From positions 1 through 64,000 of the forward strand of contig NZ_AULB01000032.1 of NCBI RefSeq assembly GCF_000425065.1: 64,000 bases of DNA, read 5' to 3'. Within the stretch, counting starts at the first letter, position 1, and every line of letters begins with the position of its first letter. The notes beneath the pieces were generated by a model that saw nothing but the letters and a program-made list of their open reading frames with translations, was not told where the DNA came from and did no database searches. This document shows, piece after piece, positions 27,151 to 35,130 of the stretch. Source of the DNA: Actinomadura rifamycini DSM 43936 (GTDB lineage: Bacteria; Actinomycetota; Actinomycetes; Streptosporangiales; Streptosporangiaceae). The position numbers and the translations under genes were made by a program.

Positions 27151-28530
27151 TCACGCGGGGGTCGCGCCGGGGGGCGGATCGCGGGGGATCCGCATGACGA
27201 ACCGCGCGCCCGCGTCGCTGTCGGCGATGACGAGCGTGCCGCCGTGCGCGACGGCGATGTCGCGGGAGATGGGCAGGCCGAGGCCGGTGCCGCTGCGGTC
27301 GCGGCGCCGCCCCTCGTCCAGCCGGGTGAAGCGGCGGAACACCCGCTCGCGGTCGTCGCGGGCGACGCCCGCGCCGTCGTCGAGCACCTCCAGGACGGCG
27401 TCCGGCCCGTCGGCCGCCACCGTGACCCGCACCCACGACCGCGCGTGCCGCTCGGCGTTGTCGAGCAGGTTCGTCAGCACCCGCGCGAGCTGGTGGGCCA
27501 CCGCCAGGACCGTGACGCCCTCGGCGGCGTCGACGCGGACCGGCACCCGCCGGGGACGCCGGCCGGCCTCCTCCCGGACGAACGCGCCGAGGTCCAGCGG
27601 CCGCGGTTCGGCTTCGACGCCCGAGCCGAGCCGGGCGAGGATCAGCAGGTCCGACACGATGCCCTGCAGCCGGTCGGCGTCCGCCAGCGCGGCGCGCGCG
27701 ACCGCGGGCCAGTCCTCGTCCTCGGGGGCCTGCAGCGCCACCTCGAGCTGCGCGCACAGTCCGGTGATGGGGCTGCGCAGCTCGTGCGAGACGTCCGCGA
27801 CGAACGCGCGCTGCCGGGCCAGCACCTGCTCCAGCCGGTACAGCGTGAGGTTCACCGACTGGCCCAGCTCCGACACCTCGTCGTGCTGCTCGGGCACGGT
27901 GACCCGGCCGTGGTCGCCGCCGGTGATCTGCGCGAGCTCCGCGCTCATCACCCGGACGGGCCGCAGCGCGCGGCGCACCGCGAGCGCGACGATCCACGAC
28001 GTGAGCGCGGTGCCGAGCACGACGGCGGTCGCGAGGCCCCCGATGAAGAAGCCCTGGTTCATCGTGTAGATGGCGATCGGCGCGCCCGCGTAGACGATGC
28101 GGGGGCCGTCCGGGGTCTGGACGCGCTCGACGACGACGAAGACGTTCGCCTGCACGCCGGGCACCTCGGTGGTGAAGGAGCGGTGGTGTCCCGGTTCGGG
28201 CGGCGCGGGCAGGCGGAGCGGGCCGCGCCCGCGCAGCGCGTCGCTGGCCGCGAGCAGGTCGCCCTCCGGCGTCACGACCTGCAGCAGGGAGAAGTCGGGG
28301 TCGCGGATCGGCAGCTCGCCGCGCCAGCCGCGCGTCCGGACGAGGGCGGCGAGGTCGTTCGCCACGACCAGTCCGCGGTCGTGGAGCTGGGCGTTGACGG
28401 TGCGGCGCAGCGAGAAGTAGAAGCCAGCCACGCCGGCCGTCAGCAGCACCGCGACGACGGCGGTCGCGACGGCGGTGACACGGGCCCGCACCGACCAGCG
28501 CGAGGGCGCCCAGCCGCCCCGGAAGAACAC
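27151..28530 (-). CDS. Orphan sensor histidine kinase (HAMP, HisKA)
   Basis: 459 aa. A first helix (VAVLLTAGVAGFYFSL) and a second near residue 170 flank a ~130-residue extracellular sensor, followed by HAMP, the phosphoacceptor H-box FVADVSHELRSPITGL near 245, N-box NLLDNAERHARSWV near 350, LDDGAGVA and GTGLGLPISRDIA near 415. No response regulator lies on either side, which is unusual for this class in actinobacteria. The GTG start has GGAGG about 11 nt upstream. Confidence 0.9.
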   Translation of the reverse strand: MFFRGGWAPSRWSVRARVTAVATAVVAVLLTAGVAGFYFSLRRTVNAQLHDRGLVVANDLAALVRTRGWRGELPIRDPDFSLLQVVTPEGDLLAASDALRGRGPLRLPAPPEPGHHRSFTTEVPGVQANVFVVVERVQTPDGPRIVYAGAPIAIYTMNQGFFIGGLATAVVLGTALTSWIVALAVRRALRPVRVMSAELAQITGGDHGRVTVPEQHDEVSELGQSVNLTLYRLEQVLARQRAFVADVSHELRSPITGLCAQLEVALQAPEDEDWPAVARAALADADRLQGIVSDLLILARLGSGVEAEPRPLDLGAFVREEAGRRPRRVPVRVDAAEGVTVLAVAHQLARVLTNLLDNAERHARSWVRVTVAADGPDAVLEVLDDGAGVARDDRERVFRRFTRLDEGRRRDRSGTGLGLPISRDIAVAHGGTLVIADSDAGARFVMRIPRDPPPGATPA

Positions 28531-28802
28531 TGCGGCGCCCCCTCCCCCTTTCCGTGCCGCGCGGCGGCCGCCGTGCGCCGAGCGCCCGGGAGGAGTGCGC
28601 AGAACAGGTTGTTACCGAACCATTGCGCAGCGAAACATCCCCACATACCCCACCGAAACCCCCGCGCCATCCTGGCGGGGCACACTGCACTCAGGGCGGC
28701 ACCGAGACCCTTCTTCCGTCACTTCCTGCACATACGCGCCATATTTTGCGAACGAGCGGGGATGGACGGACGGGAGATACGCGAGGGAGTCGGGACACCA
28801 CC

Positions 28803-30110
28803 ATGGACGCAGACATCCGGCCGCTGGAGCCGGCGGACCCCCGGGTCGTGGGCGGGCACCCCCTGCTCGGCCGCCTCGGCTCGGGCGGCATGGGCACCGT
28901 GTACCTCGGAACGGACCCCGATTCGGGCGGCCGCGTCGCGGTGAAGACCATCCACCCGCACCTCGCCCGCGACCCGTCCTACCGCAGGCGGTTCAAGGAC
29001 GAGGCGTACCTGGCGAGCCGCGTGGCGTCCTTCTGCACCGCGCGCGTGCTCGCGCACGGCGAGGAGGACGGCCGCCCGTACCTCGTCACCGACTACGTCG
29101 GCGGCGTCTCGCTGCACGACCGGCTCGCGGCGAACGGCCCGCTGCCGCCCGGCGACCTGCACGGCGTCGCGGTCGGCGTCGCGTCCGCGCTCGCCGCCAT
29201 CCACGCCGCCGGGCTCGTGCACCGCGACCTGAAACCCGCCAACGTCATGCTCACGCTGTCCGGGTGCCGCGTCATCGACTTCGGCATCGCCGGCAGCCAG
29301 GACGCCCGCGGCGCCGGCAGGACGGAGCGGGCCGGCAAGCCCGGGAAGGTGCTCGGCACGCCCGGCTGGATGGCACCGGAGGTCCTCGTCGGCGGCGCCG
29401 CCACCGCGGCCGCCGACATCTTCGCCTGGGGCTGCCTCATCGCGCACGCCGGCACCGGCCGGATGCCGTTCGGCGGCGACCCGGCGCGGCCGCGCGTCGG
29501 CACCGGCGAACCCGACCTCGACGGCCTCCCGGAGGCGCTCGTCCCGGCCGTCCGGTCGGCGCTGGCGAAGAACCCCGCGGCCCGCCCCACCGCCGCCGAC
29601 CTGCTGCTGACGCTGGTGGAGCAGCCGCAGCCCTGCGGGGCGCCCGCGGGCGTTTCGGTGCCGGCCACCGCGTCCGGCGCGATGTCCGGCGGGATGTCCG
29701 GCGGGATGCCGGGCCCCCTGCCGGGCTCGATACCGGGCGCCGTGTCGGGCACCGTGCAGAGCGCGGTGCGGGGAGCCGTCCGGGGCGCGCTCCAGGGCGC
29801 CGTCCAGGGCGCCGCCCCGGCGCCGTCCGGGGTGCCGCGGGCGGGCGCGACGCCCGGCCCGTTCCGGCCCGCCCGCCGGTCCCGGCCGACGGCCGCCGAC
29901 CCGGGCGTCCCGACGAAGACGTTCGCGCCGCTCGGCGGCGCCGGCGGCTGGTCGTCGCCGCGCACCCGGCTGCTCGCGGGCGCGGGCGCCGCCGCGGGCA
30001 CGGCGCTGCTCTGGGCGATCTTCGCGGGACTGCAGAGCCGCGGGGAGCCGCGCGCGACGTCCGTCCAGGTCCACGCGCGGCGGACGCCGGTGCGCTCGCG
30101 GCGCCGCTGA
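28803..30110 (+). CDS. Serine/threonine protein kinase with C-terminal membrane helix
   Basis: 435 aa. The Hanks-type kinase domain spans residues ~18-275 with the glycine loop LGSGGMGTVYLG, VAVKTIHPH, catalytic HRDLKPANVM, DFGIAGS and WMAPEVLV. A ~110-residue linker contains 4-residue repeats (MSGG, then VRGA/VQGA) from a roughly 12-bp DNA repeat. One membrane helix (AGAAAGTALLWAIFAGL) lies near the C-terminus with a short basic tail, so there is no large extracellular sensor. It is convergent with a SpoIIE-type phosphatase, a likely functional partner. Confidence 0.93.
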   Translation: MDADIRPLEPADPRVVGGHPLLGRLGSGGMGTVYLGTDPDSGGRVAVKTIHPHLARDPSYRRRFKDEAYLASRVASFCTARVLAHGEEDGRPYLVTDYVGGVSLHDRLAANGPLPPGDLHGVAVGVASALAAIHAAGLVHRDLKPANVMLTLSGCRVIDFGIAGSQDARGAGRTERAGKPGKVLGTPGWMAPEVLVGGAATAAADIFAWGCLIAHAGTGRMPFGGDPARPRVGTGEPDLDGLPEALVPAVRSALAKNPAARPTAADLLLTLVEQPQPCGAPAGVSVPATASGAMSGGMSGGMPGPLPGSIPGAVSGTVQSAVRGAVRGALQGAVQGAAPAPSGVPRAGATPGPFRPARRSRPTAADPGVPTKTFAPLGGAGGWSSPRTRLLAGAGAAAGTALLWAIFAGLQSRGEPRATSVQVHARRTPVRSRRR

Positions 30111-30111
30111 C

Positions 30112-30141
30112 GGCCGGGGGCGTCCGGGCCGGGGGCGTCGG
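30112..30141. repeat. 15-bp tandem duplication between kinase and phosphatase stops
   Basis: GGCCGGGGGCGTCCG at 30112-30126 is repeated at 30127-30141 with one change. It fills almost the whole 32-bp convergent gap and begins one base after the kinase stop. Confidence 0.85.
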
Positions 30142-30142
30142 G

Positions 30143-31261
30143 TCAGGTGCGCCAGATCAGGACGAGCGCGCAGTCGTCGTCGCGGGCGGCGGCCATCCGC
30201 TCCACCAGCTCCCGGGCGCCCTTGCGGAACCCCTGCGGGACGAGCCGCTCCGCCTCGCCGAGCAGCCGGTCGATGCCGGCGTCCAGGTCCAGGCCGGGCG
30301 ACTCGACCAGCCCGTCGGTGTACAGCAGGAGCGCGTCGCCGGGCCGCAGCCGCCCGTGCTCGGGCACGGTCGCCACCTCGGGCACCACCCCGAGCACCAC
30401 GCCCTTGGCGGGGCTGACCTGCCACGCGCCGCTGCTCGCGTCGAACTGGACGGCCGGCGGGTGCCCCGCCGACTCGACCGTGTACTCGCCCGTCCGCAGG
30501 TCGACGACCACGTGCACGGCGGTGACGAACCCCTCGTCCCACCGCTGGCGCTGCAGGTACACGTTGCACGCCTGGAGGAAGCGGTCGGGTTGGATCGATC
30601 CAAGGAGCCCGCCGAAAGCCCCCGACAGCATGAGGGCCCGTGTGCCCGCGTCCGTGCCCTTGCCGGAGACGTCGACCAGCGCGACCTCGAGCACGTCGTC
30701 CTCGCACGCCGACACCACGAAGTCGCCGCCGAACGACGACCCGCCCGCCTGCAGCAGCACGACCTGCGCCGACCAGCCGTCCGGCAGTTCCGGCAGCTCG
30801 CCCTGCCGCCGCAGCCGGTCGCGCAGGTCGAGCAGCATCGAGTCGCCGCGCAGGCCCTGGACGCCCAGCTGCTGCCGCGTCCGCGCCAGGGTGAGCGCCA
30901 GCACCGCCGTCACCGCCAGCGTCGCGACCATGCCCCACCCGATCGCGGGGGCGTTGTGCCACGCCGCGAAGCACACCATCGCCACGACGATGGACAGCAG
31001 GGCCAGCAGGCTCCGCACCCGCAGCAGCAGGCCGCCGCCCAGCACGACCAGCACCAGGACGCCGGCGGGCGCCAGCCCCCGGGTGTCGTTCGCCGTCGCC
31101 GCCCCGATCACCACGGCGAGCACCGCCAGCGCCGCGAACACGTACCGGTCGCGGGTCAGCCGCCCCCGGCGCAGCAACCGGTACAGGACCACGAGGATCG
31201 GGATCCTGCGCAGGAAGGCCCGCACTCTCGGCGGCAGGCGCTGCACCAGACGTTGAAGCAT
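30143..31261 (-). CDS. SpoIIE-type PP2C protein phosphatase, membrane-anchored
   Basis: 372 aa. Three to five hydrophobic helices occupy residues ~30-125. The PP2C/SpoIIE domain follows with GGDFVVSACED and ALVDVSGKGTDAG (metal-binding Asp), SAGHPPAVQF and LLLYTDGLVESPG. Such phosphatases dephosphorylate anti-anti-sigma factors or kinase substrates. Start ATG at 31261. TACAGT lies 9 nt upstream, so a very short or absent leader is possible. It is convergent with the Ser/Thr kinase. Confidence 0.92.
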   Translation of the reverse strand: MLQRLVQRLPPRVRAFLRRIPILVVLYRLLRRGRLTRDRYVFAALAVLAVVIGAATANDTRGLAPAGVLVLVVLGGGLLLRVRSLLALLSIVVAMVCFAAWHNAPAIGWGMVATLAVTAVLALTLARTRQQLGVQGLRGDSMLLDLRDRLRRQGELPELPDGWSAQVVLLQAGGSSFGGDFVVSACEDDVLEVALVDVSGKGTDAGTRALMLSGAFGGLLGSIQPDRFLQACNVYLQRQRWDEGFVTAVHVVVDLRTGEYTVESAGHPPAVQFDASSGAWQVSPAKGVVLGVVPEVATVPEHGRLRPGDALLLYTDGLVESPGLDLDAGIDRLLGEAERLVPQGFRKGARELVERMAAARDDDCALVLIWRT

Positions 31262-31421
31262 GACTCCGGCACTGTATCGAGCAATGACCCGCCCTGGACG
31301 GGATCCACGCCACCCGTCACTCTTTGCAACGGTCCAGTCGCAAGATTTCCGGGTACGAGCACTGTTCAGGAGATTTCCGGGGCCGGCGGTGCCCGCGGGA
31401 CGGGACACGAGGAGGCGGCGG

Positions 31422-31592
31422 ATGGGTCAGCCGGGCATGCGCATCACGGTGGACGCGGCGATGCGGGCGCGCGACGTCTCGCGCCCCCGCCCCGCGGGCG
31501 AGGACGCGCCCGCGCCCGCGCGGGCGCCGAAGCGCAGCCGCGCGGCGAAGAACGAGCGCCGCCGCCAGGACAAGCGCGGCGGCCGCTCCTAG
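31422..31592 (+). CDS. Small basic actinobacterial protein
   Basis: 56 aa, MGQPGMRITVDAAMRARDV followed by a Pro/Ala linker and a Lys/Arg-rich tail (RAAKNERRRQDKRG). GAGGAGG lies about 6 nt before the ATG. The MRARDVSRP motif looks familiar from short conserved proteins of other actinomycetes, but I cannot name a function. The basic tail suggests nucleic acid binding. It sits between the phosphatase and rpiB. Confidence 0.65.
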   Translation: MGQPGMRITVDAAMRARDVSRPRPAGEDAPAPARAPKRSRAAKNERRRQDKRGGRS

Positions 31593-31610
31593 GCCCGCCC
31601 CGGGGCCCCC

Positions 31611-32075
31611 TCAGGCGCCGGGGACGGCGCCGGTCCGCTCGTAGGCCGTCAGCATGTCGATCCGGCGGGTGTGCCGCGACTCCTTGGAGTACTCGGTGGC
31701 GAGGAACAGCTCGACGAAGCGGGCGGCGGTCGCGGCGTCGTGCTGGCGCGCGCCGATGCTGATGACGTTGGCGTCGTTGTGCTCGCGGGCGAGGACCGCG
31801 GTGTCCTCGTTCCAGACGAGCGCGGCCCGCACGCCCTTCACCTTGTTCGCGGCCATGACCTCGCCGTTCCCGGAGCCGCCGAGGACGATCCCGAACGTGC
31901 CCGGCTCCGCCGCCGTCCGCTCCGCCGCCCGCAGGACGAACGGCGGGTAGTCGTCGGCGGCGTCGTACTCGAACGCGCCGCAGTCGACGGGCTCGTGCCC
32001 GTTCTCCTTCAGCCAGGAGACCAGGTGCTCCTTGAGCTCGAAGCCGGCGTGGTCGGTTCCAAGAAAGACGCGCAT
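31611..32075 (-). CDS. rpiB: Ribose-5-phosphate isomerase B
   Basis: 154 aa. It interconverts ribose-5-phosphate and ribulose-5-phosphate in the pentose phosphate pathway. MRVFLGTDHAGFELK at the N-terminus and GSGNGEVMAANKVKGVRAA near residue 75 define the family. The E. coli catalytic Cys is absent (IVLGGSGNGE), so the Glu of GNGE probably acts as base, as described for the M. tuberculosis enzyme. It heads the block that is syntenic with Rv2465c onward. Confidence 0.94.
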   Translation of the reverse strand: MRVFLGTDHAGFELKEHLVSWLKENGHEPVDCGAFEYDAADDYPPFVLRAAERTAAEPGTFGIVLGGSGNGEVMAANKVKGVRAALVWNEDTAVLAREHNDANVISIGARQHDAATAARFVELFLATEYSKESRHTRRIDMLTAYERTGAVPGA

Positions 32076-32145
32076 GGGCCCGATTCTCGCAGGCCCGCGC
32101 CCGTCCTTCGTCCCCGGGGCGGCGGGGCGGGGCGGCGGGGCCGGA

Positions 32146-33159
32146 TCAGGCGGACGGCGGCCGCGGACGGTCGTCGCCGCCCTCGGGTTCGTGGTCGAGC
32201 ATCGTCTTGTCGGCGAGGTCCCCCGCGGCGGCGTCGCCGCCCTCGGCGGGCGCCCGCTCGGCGGGTCCGCTCTCGTCGTCCGCCTGCGTCGGCGGGTCGA
32301 GCGTGGGGGCGTCCGGCGCGGGCGGCTCGGGCGCGGGCGGCTGCTGCGGCGCGGCGCCCCAGGCGGGCTGCTGGGGCCCGCCCTGCGGCGGGACGTACGG
32401 GACGTGCGCCGGATGCTGCGGCGGCACGTACGGCTGCTGCCCCGGCACGGGCGGCTGGCCCGGCACGGGCGGCTGACCGGGGACGGGCGGGAGCGGCGGC
32501 TGCGCCGGCGCGCCCTGCTGCGCCGGGTAGGGCTGCTGCTGGCCGTAGCCCTGCTGGCCGTGGCCCTGCGGGGCGTACTGCTGGCCGTAACCCTGCTGAC
32601 CGTGGCCCTGCGGGGCGTATCCCTGCTGCGCGGCCGCCTGCCCGCCCGTCCCGCGGCCGACGTGGAACCCGGCGAGGGCGCCGAGGCCCGCGATCCAGCC
32701 GTAGGCGAATCCGAAGGCGGAGCCGCCCGCGACCGTGTTCCAGACGATGCTCCCGCTGGACGGCGGGAGGTCGAGCGTCAGGCCGATCAGCACCCCGACG
32801 ACGATGCTCGCGAGGCCGGAGGCGACGACGCACGCCCACCAGCCCGTGACGACCGCGCCGAGCATCCCGCGGTCCGGGGCGACGGCGCGGACGCCCACGG
32901 CGGCGAGGCCCGCGAGGAGCACGAAGAACAGGAGCAGGCCGAAGTCCAGCGAGATGACGTAGCCCCAGTTCTCGAACGACCCGTCGGGGTAGAGGCGCCA
33001 CTGCGGATGCTGGAGCCAGTACACCAGCGGCCACAGCCCGCCTTCACCCCCCACATCGCCGAGCCCGTCGACCGCCCACTGGTTGCCGAGGAGCAATGCG
33101 ATCAGCATGACCGGGAGCACCGCGCCCCCGGCCGTCAGCACCATCCGCCGCGTCGTCAT
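32146..33159 (-). CDS. Membrane protein with Gln/Pro/Gly-rich cytoplasmic tail
   Basis: 337 aa. Four helices (residues ~7-27, 68-95, 102-130 and 145-170) are followed by a low-complexity tail rich in QQGYGQ/APQGHG and VPGQPP repeats, ending in an acidic stretch with DDESGPAE and DKTMLDHE. Such tails often bind other proteins or form condensates, but that is speculative. TAACCT (minus strand 33172-33167) lies 7 nt before the ATG with no ribosome site. Confidence 0.75.
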   Translation of the reverse strand: MTTRRMVLTAGGAVLPVMLIALLLGNQWAVDGLGDVGGEGGLWPLVYWLQHPQWRLYPDGSFENWGYVISLDFGLLLFFVLLAGLAAVGVRAVAPDRGMLGAVVTGWWACVVASGLASIVVGVLIGLTLDLPPSSGSIVWNTVAGGSAFGFAYGWIAGLGALAGFHVGRGTGGQAAAQQGYAPQGHGQQGYGQQYAPQGHGQQGYGQQQPYPAQQGAPAQPPLPPVPGQPPVPGQPPVPGQQPYVPPQHPAHVPYVPPQGGPQQPAWGAAPQQPPAPEPPAPDAPTLDPPTQADDESGPAERAPAEGGDAAAGDLADKTMLDHEPEGGDDRPRPPSA

Positions 33160-33249
33160 GGCGCGCAGGTTAGTGCCGCCGCCCCTCGCACCGGTAGGCC
33201 CTAAGTCACGCGGGGTACACGACAGAACGCCCGAATCTGGGCATTCTGG

Positions 33250-34224
33250 TCAGACGGTGTGCAGGTCGGTCGGCTCCGGGAACCGGAACGCGGGGTCCAC
33301 CTGGTTCTCCAGGTCCTCGCCGACGGCGCGGCTCGCCCAGCTCCGGGCGTTCTTCACGTGGAACTCGACGGCCTGCCGCTGGAACTTCTCCCAGTCCTTG
33401 ACACGGGAGTCGGCCTCGGCGCGCATCCGCGACAGCGCGGCCTCGTTGCCCTCCTCCAGCGCCACGCCGGCGCGGCCCTGCTCCAGCGCGCGGACGGACG
33501 CGGACTGGCCGAGCCACGTCAGCAGGTCGTCGCCGACGTGCTCGCGCAGGTAGGCGACGTCCTCGTCGGTCTGCACCTTGTTGCCGACGACGCGGATGGC
33601 GACGTCGTAGTCGCGGGCGTACTCGGTGTACTGCCGGTAGACGCCGACGCCCTTGCGGGTGGGTTCGGCGACGAGGAACATCAGGTCGAACCGGGTGAAG
33701 AGCCCGGACGCGAACGTGTCGGCCCCGGCGGTCATGTCCACGACGACGTACTCGCCCGGCCCGTCGACGAGGTGGTTGAGGTACAGCTCGACCGCCCCGG
33801 TCTTGGAGTGGTAGCAGGCCACGCCGAGGTCGTCGTCGTTGAACGGGCCGGTGGCGAGCAGCGTGACGGCGGCCCCGCCCGCGCCCGCGTCCACCTCCTC
33901 GGCCAGCCGGTGGACCGGGTCGTCGCCGCGGAAGGCGAGCAGTCGCGACCCCTCGCCGGGCGGCGTCGTCTTGACCATGGCGGACGCGGACGAGACGCGC
34001 GGGTTCGTCCCGCGCAGGTACTCCTTGATCTCGGTGAGGTGATCGCCCATCGCGGGGATCTTGGCGGCGCGGTCCTCGTCGAGGCCGAGCGCCGCGCCGA
34101 GGTGCTGGTTGATGTCGGCGTCGATGGCGACCACCGGCAGCCCGCGGCCCGCCAGGTGCCGGACGAAGAGCGACGACAGGGTGGTCTTGCCGCTGCCGCC
34201 TTTGCCGACGAACGCAACCTTCAC
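33250..34224 (-). CDS. CooC-like MinD/ParA-family ATPase (nickel-insertion type)
   Basis: 324 aa. It opens with the deviant Walker A motif FVGKGGSGKTTLSS and has VVAIDADINQHLGAAL (switch I) and YVVVDMTAGADTF (Walker B region). CooC-type ATPases deliver nickel to CO dehydrogenase and related enzymes. This one lies 153 bp downstream of an ECF nickel/cobalt transporter on the same strand, which supports a metal-trafficking role. The start is GTG with only a weak GGGGG upstream. A Fur/Zur-like box lies 25 bp upstream. No CO dehydrogenase, hydrogenase or urease gene is in the window. Confidence 0.8.
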   Translation of the reverse strand: MKVAFVGKGGSGKTTLSSLFVRHLAGRGLPVVAIDADINQHLGAALGLDEDRAAKIPAMGDHLTEIKEYLRGTNPRVSSASAMVKTTPPGEGSRLLAFRGDDPVHRLAEEVDAGAGGAAVTLLATGPFNDDDLGVACYHSKTGAVELYLNHLVDGPGEYVVVDMTAGADTFASGLFTRFDLMFLVAEPTRKGVGVYRQYTEYARDYDVAIRVVGNKVQTDEDVAYLREHVGDDLLTWLGQSASVRALEQGRAGVALEEGNEAALSRMRAEADSRVKDWEKFQRQAVEFHVKNARSWASRAVGEDLENQVDPAFRFPEPTDLHTV

Positions 34225-34248
34225 GGTGAAATGCCCCCGTTTCGGATA

Positions 34249-34263
34249 TGAAAATCATTGCCA
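34249..34263 (-). promoter_or_regulatory. Fur/Zur-like box upstream of the CooC-like ATPase gene
   Basis: TGAAAATCATTGCCA matches the 7-1-7 Fur/Zur palindrome TGAAAAT-N-ATTTTCA: the left arm is perfect and the right arm matches at 5 of 7. It lies 25-39 bp upstream of the GTG, where it could block a promoter. Read directly from sequence; which metal regulator binds is unknown. Confidence 0.45.
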
Positions 34264-34377
34264 CTTCCGGAACCACGAGTCTGGCGGAGGCGGGCGCGTC
34301 AGGCAAGCGGAACGGCCGAGAAGGCCGGAAGGGCCGACGCCCGGCGCGGGAGGGCCGGCGGGCGGGAGAGCGGCGGC

Positions 34378-35130
34378 TCAGCGGCGCGCGGCGGCGGGGT
34401 CGAACCCGAAGGGCAGCTCGAGCCGGTGCGCGCGGAGCAGGTCCGCGTCGGCGAGCAGGTCCGGGGTGGGGGCGTCGGCGGCGATCACCCCGCCGGACAG
34501 CACCACCGAGCGCGGGCACAGCTCGGCCGCGTACGGCAGGTCGTGCGTCACCATCAGGACGGTCACGTCGAGGCCGAGCAGGATCTCGGCCAGCTCGCGG
34601 CGGCTCGCCGGGTCGAGGTTGGACGACGGCTCGTCCAGCACGAGGATCTCCGGCTCCATCGCCAGGACGGTCGCGACCGCGACGCGGCGGCGCTGCCCGA
34701 AGGACAGGTGCTGCGGCGGGCGGTCCGCGGCGTGCGCCATCCCCACCCGGTCGAGCGCGGACCGGACGCGCGCGTCCAGCTCGGCGCCGCGCAGCCCCAG
34801 GTTGGCGGGGCCGAACGCGACGTCCTCGCGGACGGTCGGCATGAACAGCTGGTCGTCGGGGTCCTGGAACACGATGCCGACGCGGCGCCGCACCTCCCGC
34901 AGCGCCGCGCGGTCGCCCGGGTCGACGGCGAGCCCGCCGACCCGCACCCCGCCCGCGCCGCCGTGCAGGATGCCGTTCAGGTGCAGGACGAGCGTCGTCT
35001 TGCCCGCGCCGTTCGGCCCGAGCAGCGCGACCCGCTCGCCGCGGCCGATCGTCAGGTCGACGCCGAAGAGCGCCTGCGTCCCGTCCGGGTAGGCGTAGGC
35101 GAGTCCGCGGACGTCCAGCGAAGGGGTCAT
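34378..35130 (-). CDS. nikO: ECF transporter ATPase for nickel/cobalt (NikO/CbiO)
   Basis: 250 aa. Walker A LLGPNGAGKTTLVLHL near residue 38, Q-loop FQDPDDQLFM near 83, signature LSFGQRRRVAV near 138 and Walker B EILVLDEPSSNLDP. It powers metal import with CbiQ/NikQ and NikM. The ATG overlaps the upstream stop by 4 bp (ATGA). The symbol follows the nickel assignment made from the operator; cobalt (cbiO) is the alternative. Confidence 0.9.
   Translation of the reverse strand: MTPSLDVRGLAYAYPDGTQALFGVDLTIGRGERVALLGPNGAGKTTLVLHLNGILHGGAGGVRVGGLAVDPGDRAALREVRRRVGIVFQDPDDQLFMPTVREDVAFGPANLGLRGAELDARVRSALDRVGMAHAADRPPQHLSFGQRRRVAVATVLAMEPEILVLDEPSSNLDPASRRELAEILLGLDVTVLMVTHDLPYAAELCPRSVVLSGGVIAADAPTPDLLADADLLRAHRLELPFGFDPAAARR

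Noticed and set aside
24955..28944. A 1329-codon plus-strand open frame across the carboxyltransferase and histidine kinase genes
   Set aside because: The two minus-strand genes under it have full catalytic motifs; the frame is an Arg/Pro/Gly-rich antisense artefact of high GC.
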